Below, in pieces: positions 34,601 through 39,094 of a stretch of DNA of 64,000 nucleotides. Under the pieces are notes generated by a model, which was given only the letters and a program-made list of their open reading frames with translations, was not told the origin of the DNA and searched no databases. How positions within the stretch are numbered: the first letter of the stretch is position 1; each line of letters opens with the position of its first letter. The stretch comes from Misgurnus anguillicaudatus (taxonomy: Eukaryota; Chordata; Actinopteri; Cypriniformes; Cobitidae). The position numbers and the translations under genes are program-made. Where the stretch lies: positions 44,286,501 to 44,350,500 of the forward strand of contig NC_073339.2 in the NCBI RefSeq assembly GCF_027580225.2. Direction: 5' to 3'.

Positions 34601-37122
34601 CGTAGCACTACAGAGTTTAGGTCCAACCCTAATTAAACTTACCCACCTGTGATTTTCTAGTGATCATGAAGACCTTGATTAGCTTGCTCAGATGTGTTTG
34701 ATCAGGGTTGGAGCTAAACTCTGTAGTGCTCCGGCCCTCCAGGGTAAGATTGGGAAACCCTGCTCTATGGGGTTACTTGATCGCAATATATGTGCTTGTA
34801 TTGCAGATGCATCTCCCTGGATCGTCCACAAGCGCTAAGCTGATCGGTCTTACCTCTGGTGCCTCTTATAATGTCATTGTAGAGGCCCTTAAAGGAGCCC
34901 TTAAACAGAAAATCTTGGAGGAAGTCATCACTGCTGGAAACACGGGTAAATCAGTGAAGAATCTTTTAGATCACAGTTGAGAAATGCACAAGGCTTCTGT
35001 CATGCTAACATCTTTGTTTCTTTGGTTCTCGCCAACGCAAGCTCCAGGAGATGTTTCATCCAATAAGGATGCATGTTATGACACCTTCACATCCACTTAC
35101 CATGACGTCGGAGCGGAATGGGAACGCATGTCCGAGACCGGCTTCAAACTGTGGTGTAGATGTCTCGGCCTTGGCAGTGGACATTTTAGATGCGATTCTT
35201 CCAGTGAGTACCTTAAAACTTGTAGGTTAAGTGTTGTCAGGAATGTTTCTCTGTAGATGAAAGTGAATTGATTCTGAATCTGTCATGCGAACGCAGAATG
35301 GTGTCACGATGGTGGAAATAACTACCGCATCGGTGAAAAGTGGGAACGGCGTGCAGAAAACGGTCACTTGTTGAGTTGCACTTGTCTGGGCAATGGCAAA
35401 GGAGAGTTCAAGTGTGAACCTCGTAAGTTCTACCTCTGGCTTAGGCTAGGATATATGTATCATTGCACTTCACACTACACAGTCCTAAATTTCAAATGCA
35501 TACTGTATATTGGCTCTTGGTCAGTCAAGTAAACTTGAAAAGGCCTTAATGGACAAGATGTAATGGAAGGTGAAGTATACCTGGGCCTAGACAAATAAAG
35601 GTGATAAAAGGCATTCTTCTAGCAATGTCTGACAAGAAGCATTTTGGCTCCTCCAAATTTCTCTTTGATTTTCCAAAAAACCTCTCTCTCTACAAGTACC
35701 TTTTAGCTCCCCAAAGACCTCTCTCTACAAGTACATTTTGGCTCCCCAAAGTACCTCTCTCTTCACAAAGTACCTTTTGGCTCCCCATAGTACCTCTCTC
35801 CACAAAGTACCTCTCTCTCCACAAAGTACCTTTTGACTCCCCAAAGTACCCCTCTCTCCACAAAGTACCTTTTGACTCCCCAAAGTACCTCTCTCTCCAC
35901 AAAGTACCTTTTGACTCCCCAAAGTACCTCTCTCTACACAAAGTACCTTTTGGCTCACCAAAGTACCTTTTAGCTCCCCAAAGTACTTCTCTCTCTACAA
36001 GTACATTTTGGCTCCCCAAAGTACCTCTCTCTCCACAAAGTACCTTTTGACTCCCCAAAGTACCTCTCTCTCCACAAAGGACATTTTGACTCCCCAAAGT
36101 ACCTCTCTCTCCACAAAGGACATTTTGACTCCCCAAAGTACCTCTCTCTCCACAAAGTACCTTTTGACTCCCCAAAGGACATTTTGGCTCCCCAAAGTAC
36201 CATTTATATTCTGTTAAACCTTTTCCACGTTTCCAAATAACCTTTGTGCAACAGAATGGTTCTCAGCATGTTAAAAGTTCTTTATGGAACCATACAGACT
36301 ATCAAATAAGCTTTAAGAAACCTTTATTTTCAAGAGTGTAACAGACTTTAAGAAGTGGTTTTGCAACTTTCAAGTCATGCAATTATTCTTCACAGATGAG
36401 TCCACATGTTACGATGATGGAAAGATGTATCAGGTCGGAAACCAATGGCAGAAGGAATACTTGGGGGCCATCTGCACATGCACATGCTATGGAGGACAGC
36501 AGGTCTTGACACTTTATGTTATGTTACAATGAAGGTTCTGGAAATGCTTTGGTTAAAATTTAAGGAGTTGCGAGAGATGCTTTGACCTGGTGTGTATTTA
36601 TTTCTCTTCAGGGTTGGCGTTGCGAGAACTGCAGGAGACCGGGTGCGGAGGTCAGCGCTGATCTGCTCAAACCTGTCCGCTTGAACACGGGCTACAATGT
36701 GGTAAGTTTCTTGCATTTCACTTGGTCGCAAAAACACTTAAAATGTGATGTACGTAAACCCTGCTAAACAAAACAACCCAGTTTGGACGATCAGTATAAC
36801 TCTGTTTTTTGGCACAAGCTTTTTTTTGGAAGGTTGTCTAGCATTCTACTCATACTTGGTGAATGACAAAAGCCTCCTCAAAACATACTGTATGATGATA
36901 AACACAAACACTTAAGATTTAACCAAGCATTTTACCAATAAAAATGGCGGCCATGTTTCAGACAGGATAATTATTTTATGCATAAAGCTAATGTTTCCAT
37001 AATAACAACAACACATCTCTTTATTCTTCCAGAACATTCAATGCCCAATTGAATGTCTCAGACCAGACCTTCTCGCCGATGCTGTGGCCAGTCCCAATCA
37101 CAAGACTATTACCAGAGAGTAA
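4532..37122 (+). CDS. fn1: Fibronectin 1, whole gene (46 coding exons)
   Basis: Secreted dimeric extracellular-matrix glycoprotein that binds integrins, collagen, fibrin and heparin. Exons: 4532-4691, 4765-4890, 5124-5261, 5480-5611, 5730-5867, 6532-6693, 7471-7665, 7799-7981, 8645-8821, 9786-9938, 12842-12970, 13224-13364, 14585-14697, 16970-17138, 18024-18200, 18371-18499, 19943-20032, 20118-20312, 22711-22989, 23209-23472, 23922-24016, 24317-24485, 25462-25548, 25941-26132, 28086-28364, 28644-28832, 28917-29006, 29109-29375, 29751-29867, 30302-30475, 30655-30810, 30955-31068, 31379-31675, 31755-31942, 32131-32218, 32345-32524, 32631-32708, 32794-32982, 33080-33169, 33986-34437, 34807-34945, 35042-35203, 35297-35422, 36396-36502, 36612-36701, 37033-37122. 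They total 7,455 nt (2,484 residues), close to full-length vertebrate fibronectin. Module borders are almost all phase 1, so EDA or EDB can be skipped in frame. Two junctions (after 5611 and before 32631) lack canonical sites; all others inspected fit GT-AG. Whether this is the fn1a or fn1b paralogue is not decided here. Confidence 0.97.
4765..6693 (+). CDS. fn1: fn1 exons 2-6: FnI modules 1-5 (fibrin/heparin-binding, assembly domain)
   Basis: Five exons (4765-4890, 5124-5261, 5480-5611, 5730-5867, 6532-6693) each encode one FnI finger with paired cysteines and the CxCxGxGxG..C core. In the family this 30 kDa region drives matrix assembly and binds fibrin, heparin and bacterial adhesins. FnI-5 keeps the GNGRG motif, which in known fibronectins can deamidate to an isoDGR integrin ligand. 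All borders are phase 1. The expected donor after FnI-3 reads G|CTGAGT at 5611/5612, lacking the GT. Retaining that intron would hit an in-frame TGA at 5731-5733. Introns are short (73-664 nt); the one before FnI-5 holds no recognised gene. Confidence 0.93.
7049..7462. repeat. Foldback MITE-like element, copy 2 (abuts fn1 exon 7)
   Basis: Starts CACTGCAAAAAAAGA and ends TTTTTTGCAATG, with the same mirrored core (CCCCATTGGCAGATTT, TTTTATGCACAAAATCAC) as copy 1. Exon 7 begins at 7471, so the T-rich right arm supplies the sequence just upstream of its acceptor. Confidence 0.8.
7471..8821 (+). CDS. fn1: fn1 exons 7-9: FnI-6 and FnII 1-2 (gelatin-binding)
   Basis: Exon 7 (7471-7665) carries a linker and FnI-6 ([12 protein letters not shown] onward). 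Exons 8 (7799-7981) and 9 (8645-8821) each encode a kringle-like FnII module: [14 protein letters not shown] and [15 protein letters not shown], with the conserved C..C..WC..C spacing. In known fibronectins this block binds collagen/gelatin together with FnI 7-9. FnII modules in tandem behind FnI are diagnostic of fibronectin rather than other FnIII proteins. The exon 7 acceptor lies directly after a palindromic repeat element, about 8 nt from its end. Confidence 0.95.
9069..9402. repeat. MITE-like element with TTAAAGCAACACCAAAGAG ends
   Basis: The left end TTAAAGCAACACCAAAGAGT is mirrored by ACTCTTTAGTGTTGTTTTAA on the right, enclosing about 330 bp with GC-rich patches. It lies in the fn1 intron between FnII-2 and FnI-7. 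Confidence 0.75.
9786..13364 (+). CDS. fn1: fn1 exons 10-12: FnI modules 7-9
   Basis: Exons 9786-9938, 12842-12970 and 13224-13364 encode FnI-7 ([20 protein letters not shown]), FnI-8 and FnI-9, completing the gelatin-binding domain. FnI-7 again has a GNGRGEW motif. Each exon begins and ends in phase 1. The 2.9 kb intron between FnI-7 and FnI-8 contains a MITE-like element and a large tandem array, making it one of the longest introns in the gene; it shows no coding exon. Confidence 0.95.
10327..10762. repeat. MITE-like element with GTGAATTCACACCAGAC ends
   Basis: GTGAATTCACACCAGAC at the left is mirrored by GTCTGGTGTGAACACAC at the right; the interior has several CGCG motifs. About 435 bp, in the fn1 intron between FnI-7 and FnI-8. 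Confidence 0.75.
10840..12640. repeat. Tandem array of ~200-bp units built on CCAGCT motifs, with an inverted part
   Basis: Phrases such as GTGTCCAAAACCCC recur near 11044, 11449, 11651, 11848 and 12051, a spacing of about 200 bp, with internal AAACCAGCT sub-repeats. From about 12205 to 12530 the units run in the opposite direction, so the array ends in a large inverted repeat. Frames on the minus strand here are repeat artefacts. Small related scraps occur at 8470-8570 and 24105-24260. Confidence 0.85.
14585..17138 (+). CDS. fn1: fn1 exons 13-14: FnIII-1
   Basis: Exon 13 (14585-14697, first half, up to YILKWRV) and exon 14 (16970-17138, [18 protein letters not shown] onward) form FnIII-1, a cryptic self-assembly module in known fibronectins. 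The border inside the module is phase 0. The 2.27 kb intron between the halves carries a 926-bp inverted-repeat element. Reading through the donor at 14698 adds 22 codons before TAG at 14764-14766, which resembles how mammalian migration-stimulating factor arises. Confidence 0.93.
15677..16603. repeat. 926-bp TIR element (non-autonomous DNA transposon)
   Basis: The left terminus CATGTGGGTGATTCTCACGA and the right terminus TTTCGTGAGAATCACCCATG are inverse complements. The interior has repeated TGCGGTAATGA motifs and no transposase. It lies inside the FnIII-1 intron. Confidence 0.8.
17205..17737 (+). mobile_element. Degenerate THAP-containing DNA transposon remnant
   Basis: GAACTCGGGAATC near 17205 and GATTCCCGAGCTC near 17725 form inverted ends, and GCAATGCATTCTGGGA is mirrored by TCCCACAATGCATTGC. 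The element of about 530 bp holds a broken THAP-domain exon (17345-17535). THAP domains serve as DNA-binding domains in P-like and Kolobok-like transposases; which class this belongs to cannot be told. Confidence 0.55.
17345..17535 (+). pseudogene. THAP zinc-finger domain fragment, frameshifted
   Basis: From ATG 17345 the frame reads [20 protein letters not shown], like the N-terminal cysteine pair of THAP domains. In the +1 frame past a run of eight A's the sequence continues with FFSFP and then [14 protein letters not shown], a typical mid-THAP helix. The frame change at the A run and the absence of the distal CxxH show a broken copy. It lies in the fn1 intron before FnIII-2 and has no relation to fibronectin. 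Confidence 0.55.
18024..20312 (+). CDS. fn1: fn1 exons 15-18: FnIII-2 and FnIII-3
   Basis: Exons 18024-18200 and 18371-18499 encode the long linker and FnIII-2 ([20 protein letters not shown], then [20 protein letters not shown]). Exons 19943-20032 and 20118-20312 encode FnIII-3 ([13 protein letters not shown], then [19 protein letters not shown]). The usual ITGYR strand-C motif reads ITSYR here because the split codon at 20032/20118 joins as AGT. The FnIII-2 halves lie close together; the intron before FnIII-3a holds a TIR element whose end is 66 nt from the acceptor. Confidence 0.93.
18690..18835. repeat. Partial copy of the TTCCGGACTATAAGTCGCA MITE family
   Basis: CATATAAGTCGCACCTGAAC and GTGACTTATTGTCCGGAAAA match the right arm of the full element at 42960-43262. 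The left end is missing. Confidence 0.65.
19418..19878. repeat. TIR element with CAGTGTTGGGGAAAGTTACTT end
   Basis: Starts CAGTGTTGGGGAAAGTTACT and ends in GTAATGCGTTACTCCCAAAA before CTGG, with many GTTACTTTT/AAAAGTAAC repeats. This design is abundant in fish genomes. A truncated relative lies at 41160-41300. The element ends 66 nt before the FnIII-3a exon. Confidence 0.75.
21027..21298. repeat. TIR element, copy in fn1 intron
   Basis: TATAGACTGTTTCAGCAGTA at the left and GATGAAACCGTCTATA at the right are near inverse complements. The interior (CCTAGGAAACCAAAACATTT, ACCGGAAGT) recurs in opposite orientation at 40795-41092 in the atic intron. Confidence 0.8.
21698..22580. repeat. AT-rich TIR element (CCATACGGCAAAAA ends) with a nested insertion
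   Basis: The ends CCATACGGCAAAAA and TTTTTTTGCCGTATGG mirror each other around very AT-rich sequence with TATATTT repeats. A second element sits inside at about 22124-22396. A partial relative lies at 59278-59500, containing CATACGGCAAAAATATATTT. Confidence 0.8.
22124..22396. repeat. Nested GC-richer MITE-like element
   Basis: GGTTCACATTTCGCGTCTTT on the left is mirrored by AAAAGACGCGAAATGTGAAT on the right. It is higher in CpG than the surrounding AT-rich element, which it interrupts. Confidence 0.7.
22711..23472 (+). CDS. fn1: fn1 exons 19-20: FnIII-4 and FnIII-5, each one exon
   Basis: 22711-22989 encodes all of FnIII-4 ([11 protein letters not shown] to [12 protein letters not shown]) and 23209-23472 all of FnIII-5 ([13 protein letters not shown] to EGVTEVFRT). 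Most mammalian FnIII modules are split over two exons, with III-9, EDA and EDB as the textbook exceptions, so two further unsplit modules are notable. The KLDAPT integrin motif at the start of mammalian III-5 reads KPEAPT here, so that site is probably not conserved. Confidence 0.93.
23922..26132 (+). CDS. fn1: fn1 exons 21-24: FnIII-6 and FnIII-7
   Basis: Exons 23922-24016 and 24317-24485 form FnIII-6 ([20 protein letters not shown]; then [31 protein letters not shown]), with a phase-0 border inside the module. Exons 25462-25548 and 25941-26132 form FnIII-7 ([18 protein letters not shown]; then [20 protein letters not shown]). Order and divergence match human III-6 and III-7. The exon after this block is the alternative EDB module, so the CAA|G donor at 26132 is where EDB-plus and EDB-minus messages would branch. 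Confidence 0.93.
24592..25340. repeat. Probable degenerate dispersed repeats in the FnIII-6/7 intron
   Basis: The part around 25150-25340 (GAATCGCATACTGTGACAGT; ATTCCGACATACTACTCA) has mirrored ends resembling a short fish MITE. The part before it shows hints of inverted ends but no clear border. No coding exon. Confidence 0.4.
26430..27035. repeat. Old dispersed repeat, copy 1
   Basis: The segment with AATCTGATGAGAAGC, GAAGTGCAGAGG, GATCCGTATTGGCG and TTTGTCAATGTTTTGGAGCA matches 54130-54225 joined to 54715-54775. In that second copy the match is interrupted by later insertions. Fn1 intron, no gene. Confidence 0.6.
27229..27738. repeat. TIR element with GCTGGGTTTCCATC ends
   Basis: GCTGGGTTTCCATC at 27229 is mirrored by GATGGAAACCCAG ending at 27736. 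About 510 bp; a 68-codon frame (27317-27523, [13 protein letters not shown]) might be a scrap of transposon protein but cannot be assigned. It lies in the intron upstream of EDB. Confidence 0.7.
27967..27983 (+). promoter_or_regulatory. fn1: Two TGCATG motifs upstream of EDB
   Basis: TGCATG occurs at 27967-27972 and 27978-27983, about 105 nt before the EDB acceptor. UGCAUG is the Rbfox-protein binding site and is known to regulate EIIIB splicing in rodents, where the clustered copies are in the downstream intron. None is seen in the 279-nt intron after EDB here. The regulatory role is inferred. Confidence 0.45.
28086..28364 (+). CDS. fn1: fn1 exon 25: EDB (EIIIB) alternative FnIII module
   Basis: One 279-nt exon (93 residues, phase 1 at both ends, so skippable in frame) encodes [20 protein letters not shown] through [11 protein letters not shown], closely matching the extra domain B of other vertebrates (91 residues in human). 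EDB is included in embryonic, wound and tumour matrix and skipped in plasma fibronectin. The acceptor (GAATTAAAG|AT) has almost no adjacent polypyrimidine tract, as expected for a regulated exon. Two TGCATG motifs lie about 105 nt upstream. Confidence 0.95.
28644..29006 (+). CDS. fn1: fn1 exons 26-27: FnIII-8
   Basis: Exons 28644-28832 ([20 protein letters not shown] to TTSFVLP) and 28917-29006 ([20 protein letters not shown]) form FnIII-8, with an 84-nt intron between the halves. The VCVY segment puts a free cysteine-like residue where human has SSVY. The module sits between EDB and the cell-binding modules III-9/III-10. Confidence 0.94.
29109..29375 (+). CDS. fn1: fn1 exon 28: FnIII-9 (synergy module)
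   Basis: A single 267-nt exon encodes FnIII-9 ([20 protein letters not shown] to [10 protein letters not shown]), unsplit as in other vertebrates. The synergy site that helps integrin alpha5beta1 engage the neighbouring RGD is PHSRN in mammals; here the same position reads PPTRN. The arginine and asparagine are kept, while His and Ser are replaced by Pro and Thr. Synergy function may be partly retained, but this is inference. Confidence 0.95.
29408..29692. repeat. MITE-like element with TTAAAGCAACACTATGTAGTTT ends
   Basis: AAAGCAACACTATGTAGTTT and AAACTACATAGTGTTGCTTT are exact inverse complements bounding 285 bp. Its border is 33 nt from the FnIII-9 donor. Confidence 0.85.
29751..30475 (+). 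CDS. fn1: fn1 exons 29-30: FnIII-10 with RGD
   Basis: Exons 29751-29867 ([20 protein letters not shown] to KITHGETG) and 30302-30475 form FnIII-10. The RGD codons are at 30415-30423 in the context [11 protein letters not shown], identical in the core to human and the main ligand for alpha5beta1 and alphaV integrins. Exon 30 has two in-frame donors 6 nt apart, at 30470 (GTGACA) and 30476 (GTAAGT). The second fits the consensus better and is used here; the first would delete two residues from the III-10/III-11 linker. Confidence 0.96.
29918..30282. repeat. TIR element with TTAAAGGTGCAGTGTGTAA end
   Basis: Starts TTAAAGGTGCAGTGTGTAA and ends CTACACAGTGGACCTTTAA, with AGAAATGCAATATAAT inside. 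It matches 44437-45190 in the atic intron apart from the nested insert there. It fills most of the intron that splits FnIII-10. Confidence 0.8.
30655..31068 (+). CDS. fn1: fn1 exons 31-32: FnIII-11
   Basis: Exons 30655-30810 ([20 protein letters not shown] to FDELVGP) and 30955-31068 ([20 protein letters not shown] to VVQKATA) encode FnIII-11, directly before EDA. The split inside the module is phase 1. The donor at 31068 (GCAG|GTTAGT) is the branch point for EDA inclusion or skipping. Confidence 0.93.
31379..31675 (+). CDS. fn1: fn1 exon 33: EDA (EIIIA) alternative FnIII module
   Basis: A single exon of 297 nt (99 residues, phase 1 both ends) encodes [20 protein letters not shown] to [17 protein letters not shown], matching extra domain A by position (after III-11, before III-12) and sequence. 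It is about nine residues longer than the 90-residue mammalian EDA, with a RVDSHPTG tail. The EDGIHEL motif used by integrins alpha4beta1 and alpha9beta1 in mammals corresponds to EEGEREY here, so that activity may differ. Confidence 0.94.
31755..33169 (+). CDS. fn1: fn1 exons 34-39: FnIII-12, 13, 14 (heparin-binding II)
   Basis: Exons 31755-31942 and 32131-32218 encode III-12 ([27 protein letters not shown]). Exons 32345-32524 and 32631-32708 encode III-13 ([26 protein letters not shown]). Exons 32794-32982 and 33080-33169 encode III-14 ([33 protein letters not shown]). The PPRRVRITD cluster matches the main heparin/heparan-sulphate site of III-13. At the start of III-13b the expected boundary (32618/32619) is preceded by TG, not AG. 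The nearest usable AG ends at 32630 and keeps frame but drops LQPG from a conserved turn, so the true exon may start at 32619. Confidence 0.9.
33986..34945 (+). CDS. fn1: fn1 exons 40-41: variable (IIICS) region and FnIII-15
   Basis: Exon 40 (33986-34437) encodes a proline/glycine-rich variable segment of about 110 residues fused to the first half of FnIII-15 ([20 protein letters not shown]). Exon 41 (34807-34945) gives the second half ([20 protein letters not shown]). An LDV at 34036-34044, in the context DKLDVPEGV, matches the CS1 site recognised by integrin alpha4beta1 (EILDVPST in human). No REDV is seen. V and III-15a share one exon as in mammals, where variants arise from alternative acceptors. 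An ATG upstream at 33853 is intronic. The intron at 34438-34806 holds a 194-bp inverted-repeat element. Confidence 0.93.
34567..34764. repeat. MITE-like element with CCTGGAGGGCC arms
   Basis: AATCTTACCCTGGAGGGCCG and CGGCCCTCCAGGGTAAGATT are inverse complements, as are GCACTACAGAGTTTA and TAAACTCTGTAGTGC. About 195 bp, in the intron that splits FnIII-15. Confidence 0.85.
35042..36502 (+). CDS. fn1: fn1 exons 42-44: FnI modules 10-12 (C-terminal fibrin-binding)
   Basis: Exons 35042-35203, 35297-35422 and 36396-36502 encode the last three FnI fingers: [37 protein letters not shown] and [20 protein letters not shown]. In the family these bind fibrin. The first two borders are phase 1 and the last is phase 0 (CAG|GTCTTG). 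The intron between FnI-11 and FnI-12 carries a roughly 38-bp minisatellite. Confidence 0.95.
35638..36205. repeat. ~38-bp minisatellite (CAAAGTACC...) in the FnI-11/12 intron
   Basis: About 14 imperfect tandem units of the type CAAAGTACCTTTTGACTCCC plus CAAAGTACCTCTCTCTCCA. The array keeps long open frames on both strands, which are repeat artefacts. It ends about 190 nt before the FnI-12 exon. Confidence 0.9.
36612..37122 (+). CDS. fn1: fn1 exons 45-46: end of FnI-12 and interchain-disulphide C-terminus
   Basis: Exon 45 (36612-36701) completes FnI-12 ([20 protein letters not shown]). Exon 46 (37033-37122) encodes [20 protein letters not shown] and ends at TAA 37120-37122. The two cysteines of CPIEC match those that join two fibronectin chains antiparallel into the secreted dimer. 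Confidence 0.95.
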
Positions 37123-37760
37123 AACGCCACCATGACCTCATAGCACCGCCTTAAAGCCTCCCTGTTTGTTACCACACCTCCACCGCTGGTCAGCTGCTGC
37201 TTCACAGCCAATCACTGCACCCATAGCAACGGCTGCGTTTATTCAGTTTTTGTTTGGTCATGTGATTTAGTTATCAATTTTGTTTTTATTGCCATTCCAG
37301 TAAATGTTAACTATTAAAACACAATTTAGGTAAATTTGGTATTGATATTTTTTATGAGGCAGCATCCTTTTTGAAAGCGAAATAAAACAACCACACTATT
37401 ATTACCTTGAAGTTGATCAGATGTTTAAATTTACAGACATGCATTAAAACTTAAGCACTGTTTTATAAGAATGTCAGGTCAAGTTGTCCTTTATAGAGAA
37501 TTTCTCACGGTTCACACTTATTTAGAGTCCGCACTGTTTTTCGATTAAAAGTGATTTTATTTTTTGTCTTTTTTTAGTGTTTATACCCTTCATTCAGTGT
37601 TTAGTTTGTATAGTGTTGTCTACTGTCCATTCCAGTTTTCACTACTGTTGATTACGAATGTTCGTATTTATATGATTCACTTAATTTCTTCTGTAAGTTC
37701 CAAAGTAAGCAAACGTTGTCAAAAACAAGTCAACAAATGCCAATAAATTGTGACAGAACC
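37123..37760 (+). terminator. fn1: fn1 3' UTR with two polyadenylation signals
   Basis: AATAAA hexamers occur at 37381-37386 and 37742-37747, about 260 and 620 nt after the fn1 stop. Either could end the message, and alternative 3' ends are possible. No coding sequence is seen here. The opposing atic poly(A) signal is about 300 nt further on. Confidence 0.6.
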
Positions 37761-38061
37761 TTTGAGAATCTACTGTATTTATAACGTAATGCTCATAAGA
37801 CACTACAGACAATAAGGAATGTATCAGGGAGTGTTACAGTATTAGCTTCAGAAAACATGATGACAATGTACATTGCAAATATTCATTTTTTAAACAGCAG
37901 CATAAGCATGGGTTTGCAAAATATGAAGCAACAAAAAAATGAAGCATGAATAGATCATACTATTCTGAGCAGCTATTCAATTCAGCAGGAATGTCAATCA
38001 TGTTAGGCTTTGAAGATAGTAACTTTGCCTGTAAAGCTTCACTATCTTCTTTAACTATAAG

Positions 38062-38067
38062 TTTATT
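38062..38067 (-). terminator. atic: atic polyadenylation signal
   Basis: TTTATT on the + strand is AATAAA on the coding strand, about 112 nt after the atic stop codon (TGA at 38179-38181). This is the nearest good hexamer. Confidence 0.55.
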
Positions 38068-38178
38068 GTAACATATTTTGCTGCTAACTAGTTGCAACTT
38101 GCCGTTTAAATAACGGATTTGAAAGAAGCCCTAAACTTCTGTGATGCTGGTGTGAAACAAGTAGTTCTGCAAAGCTTC

Positions 38179-39062
38179 TCAGTGATGGAAGAGACGGAGG
38201 TTGGTGTGGACTAAAGTAATGCCCAGTTCATTGCAAGCATTAATGACGATCTCATCAGCAGTAGAGCCTGAAGGAGCCGCGATGTATTCCACACCGCTCT
38301 GAAACCACACACACACAGATGGAAAATTCATCTTTACATACCACTCAAATCAAATGTAATGTTTTTTAAACATTTCAAAGATTTAATAGGCAAGTTGTAA
38401 TATCAAAGTTTATACTTAAGCTTAGATGTAGTTCACAAGCCTTAGTAGTCAAAAACCTAGCAAAGCATCGTTTATTTGACTGGTGGTACGTGTACGCAGA
38501 CGTTTAATGCATGCGCATTGCGACTAAATGCAATACATTTCCTGGTCCACATCCTCCTGTACACGCATGCACCACCTACAAATGGTGAAATTTGTGTAAC
38601 GCGCACTGCATGTGGACCCTCGCGTACGCGTAAACTACACTTCAGGCTTTAGCTGTCAAAACAAGTCACTTAAACATTTCATTTGTAAGATTTGTCTGGA
38701 AATACATTCTAAAGTAAGCATACTGTGTCAAAAACACACAACATGTTAAAAGGTATTACGGAGGATTTTCTTTTTCCGGGTGGATCATCAAGACTATTGG
38801 TCCTCCTAGTTGTCAATCATGAGTGTTGCGCAATTACATTTTTTAAAAAGGGGAGAAGGAAGGCAGTTCTTTTCTAAAATTTGAGAAAAACCTCCGCTAC
38901 ACCTTTAAGATAACCTTAAATCTAGGGCTGGGAAAAGATTAATTGCGATTAATCGCATACAAAATAAAAGTGATTTTAATAATATACGAGTGTGTAATTA
39001 TTATGTACTTATAAATACACACACATTCATGTATGTATTTAAGAAACATTTACATGTATGTG

Positions 39063-39094
<32 letters not shown>

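Noticed and set aside
35690..36203. Minus-strand open frames of 66-161 codons ([12 protein letters not shown] repeats)
   Set aside because: They are translations of the 38-bp minisatellite; all frames are open because of its composition, and no start context or domain is present.
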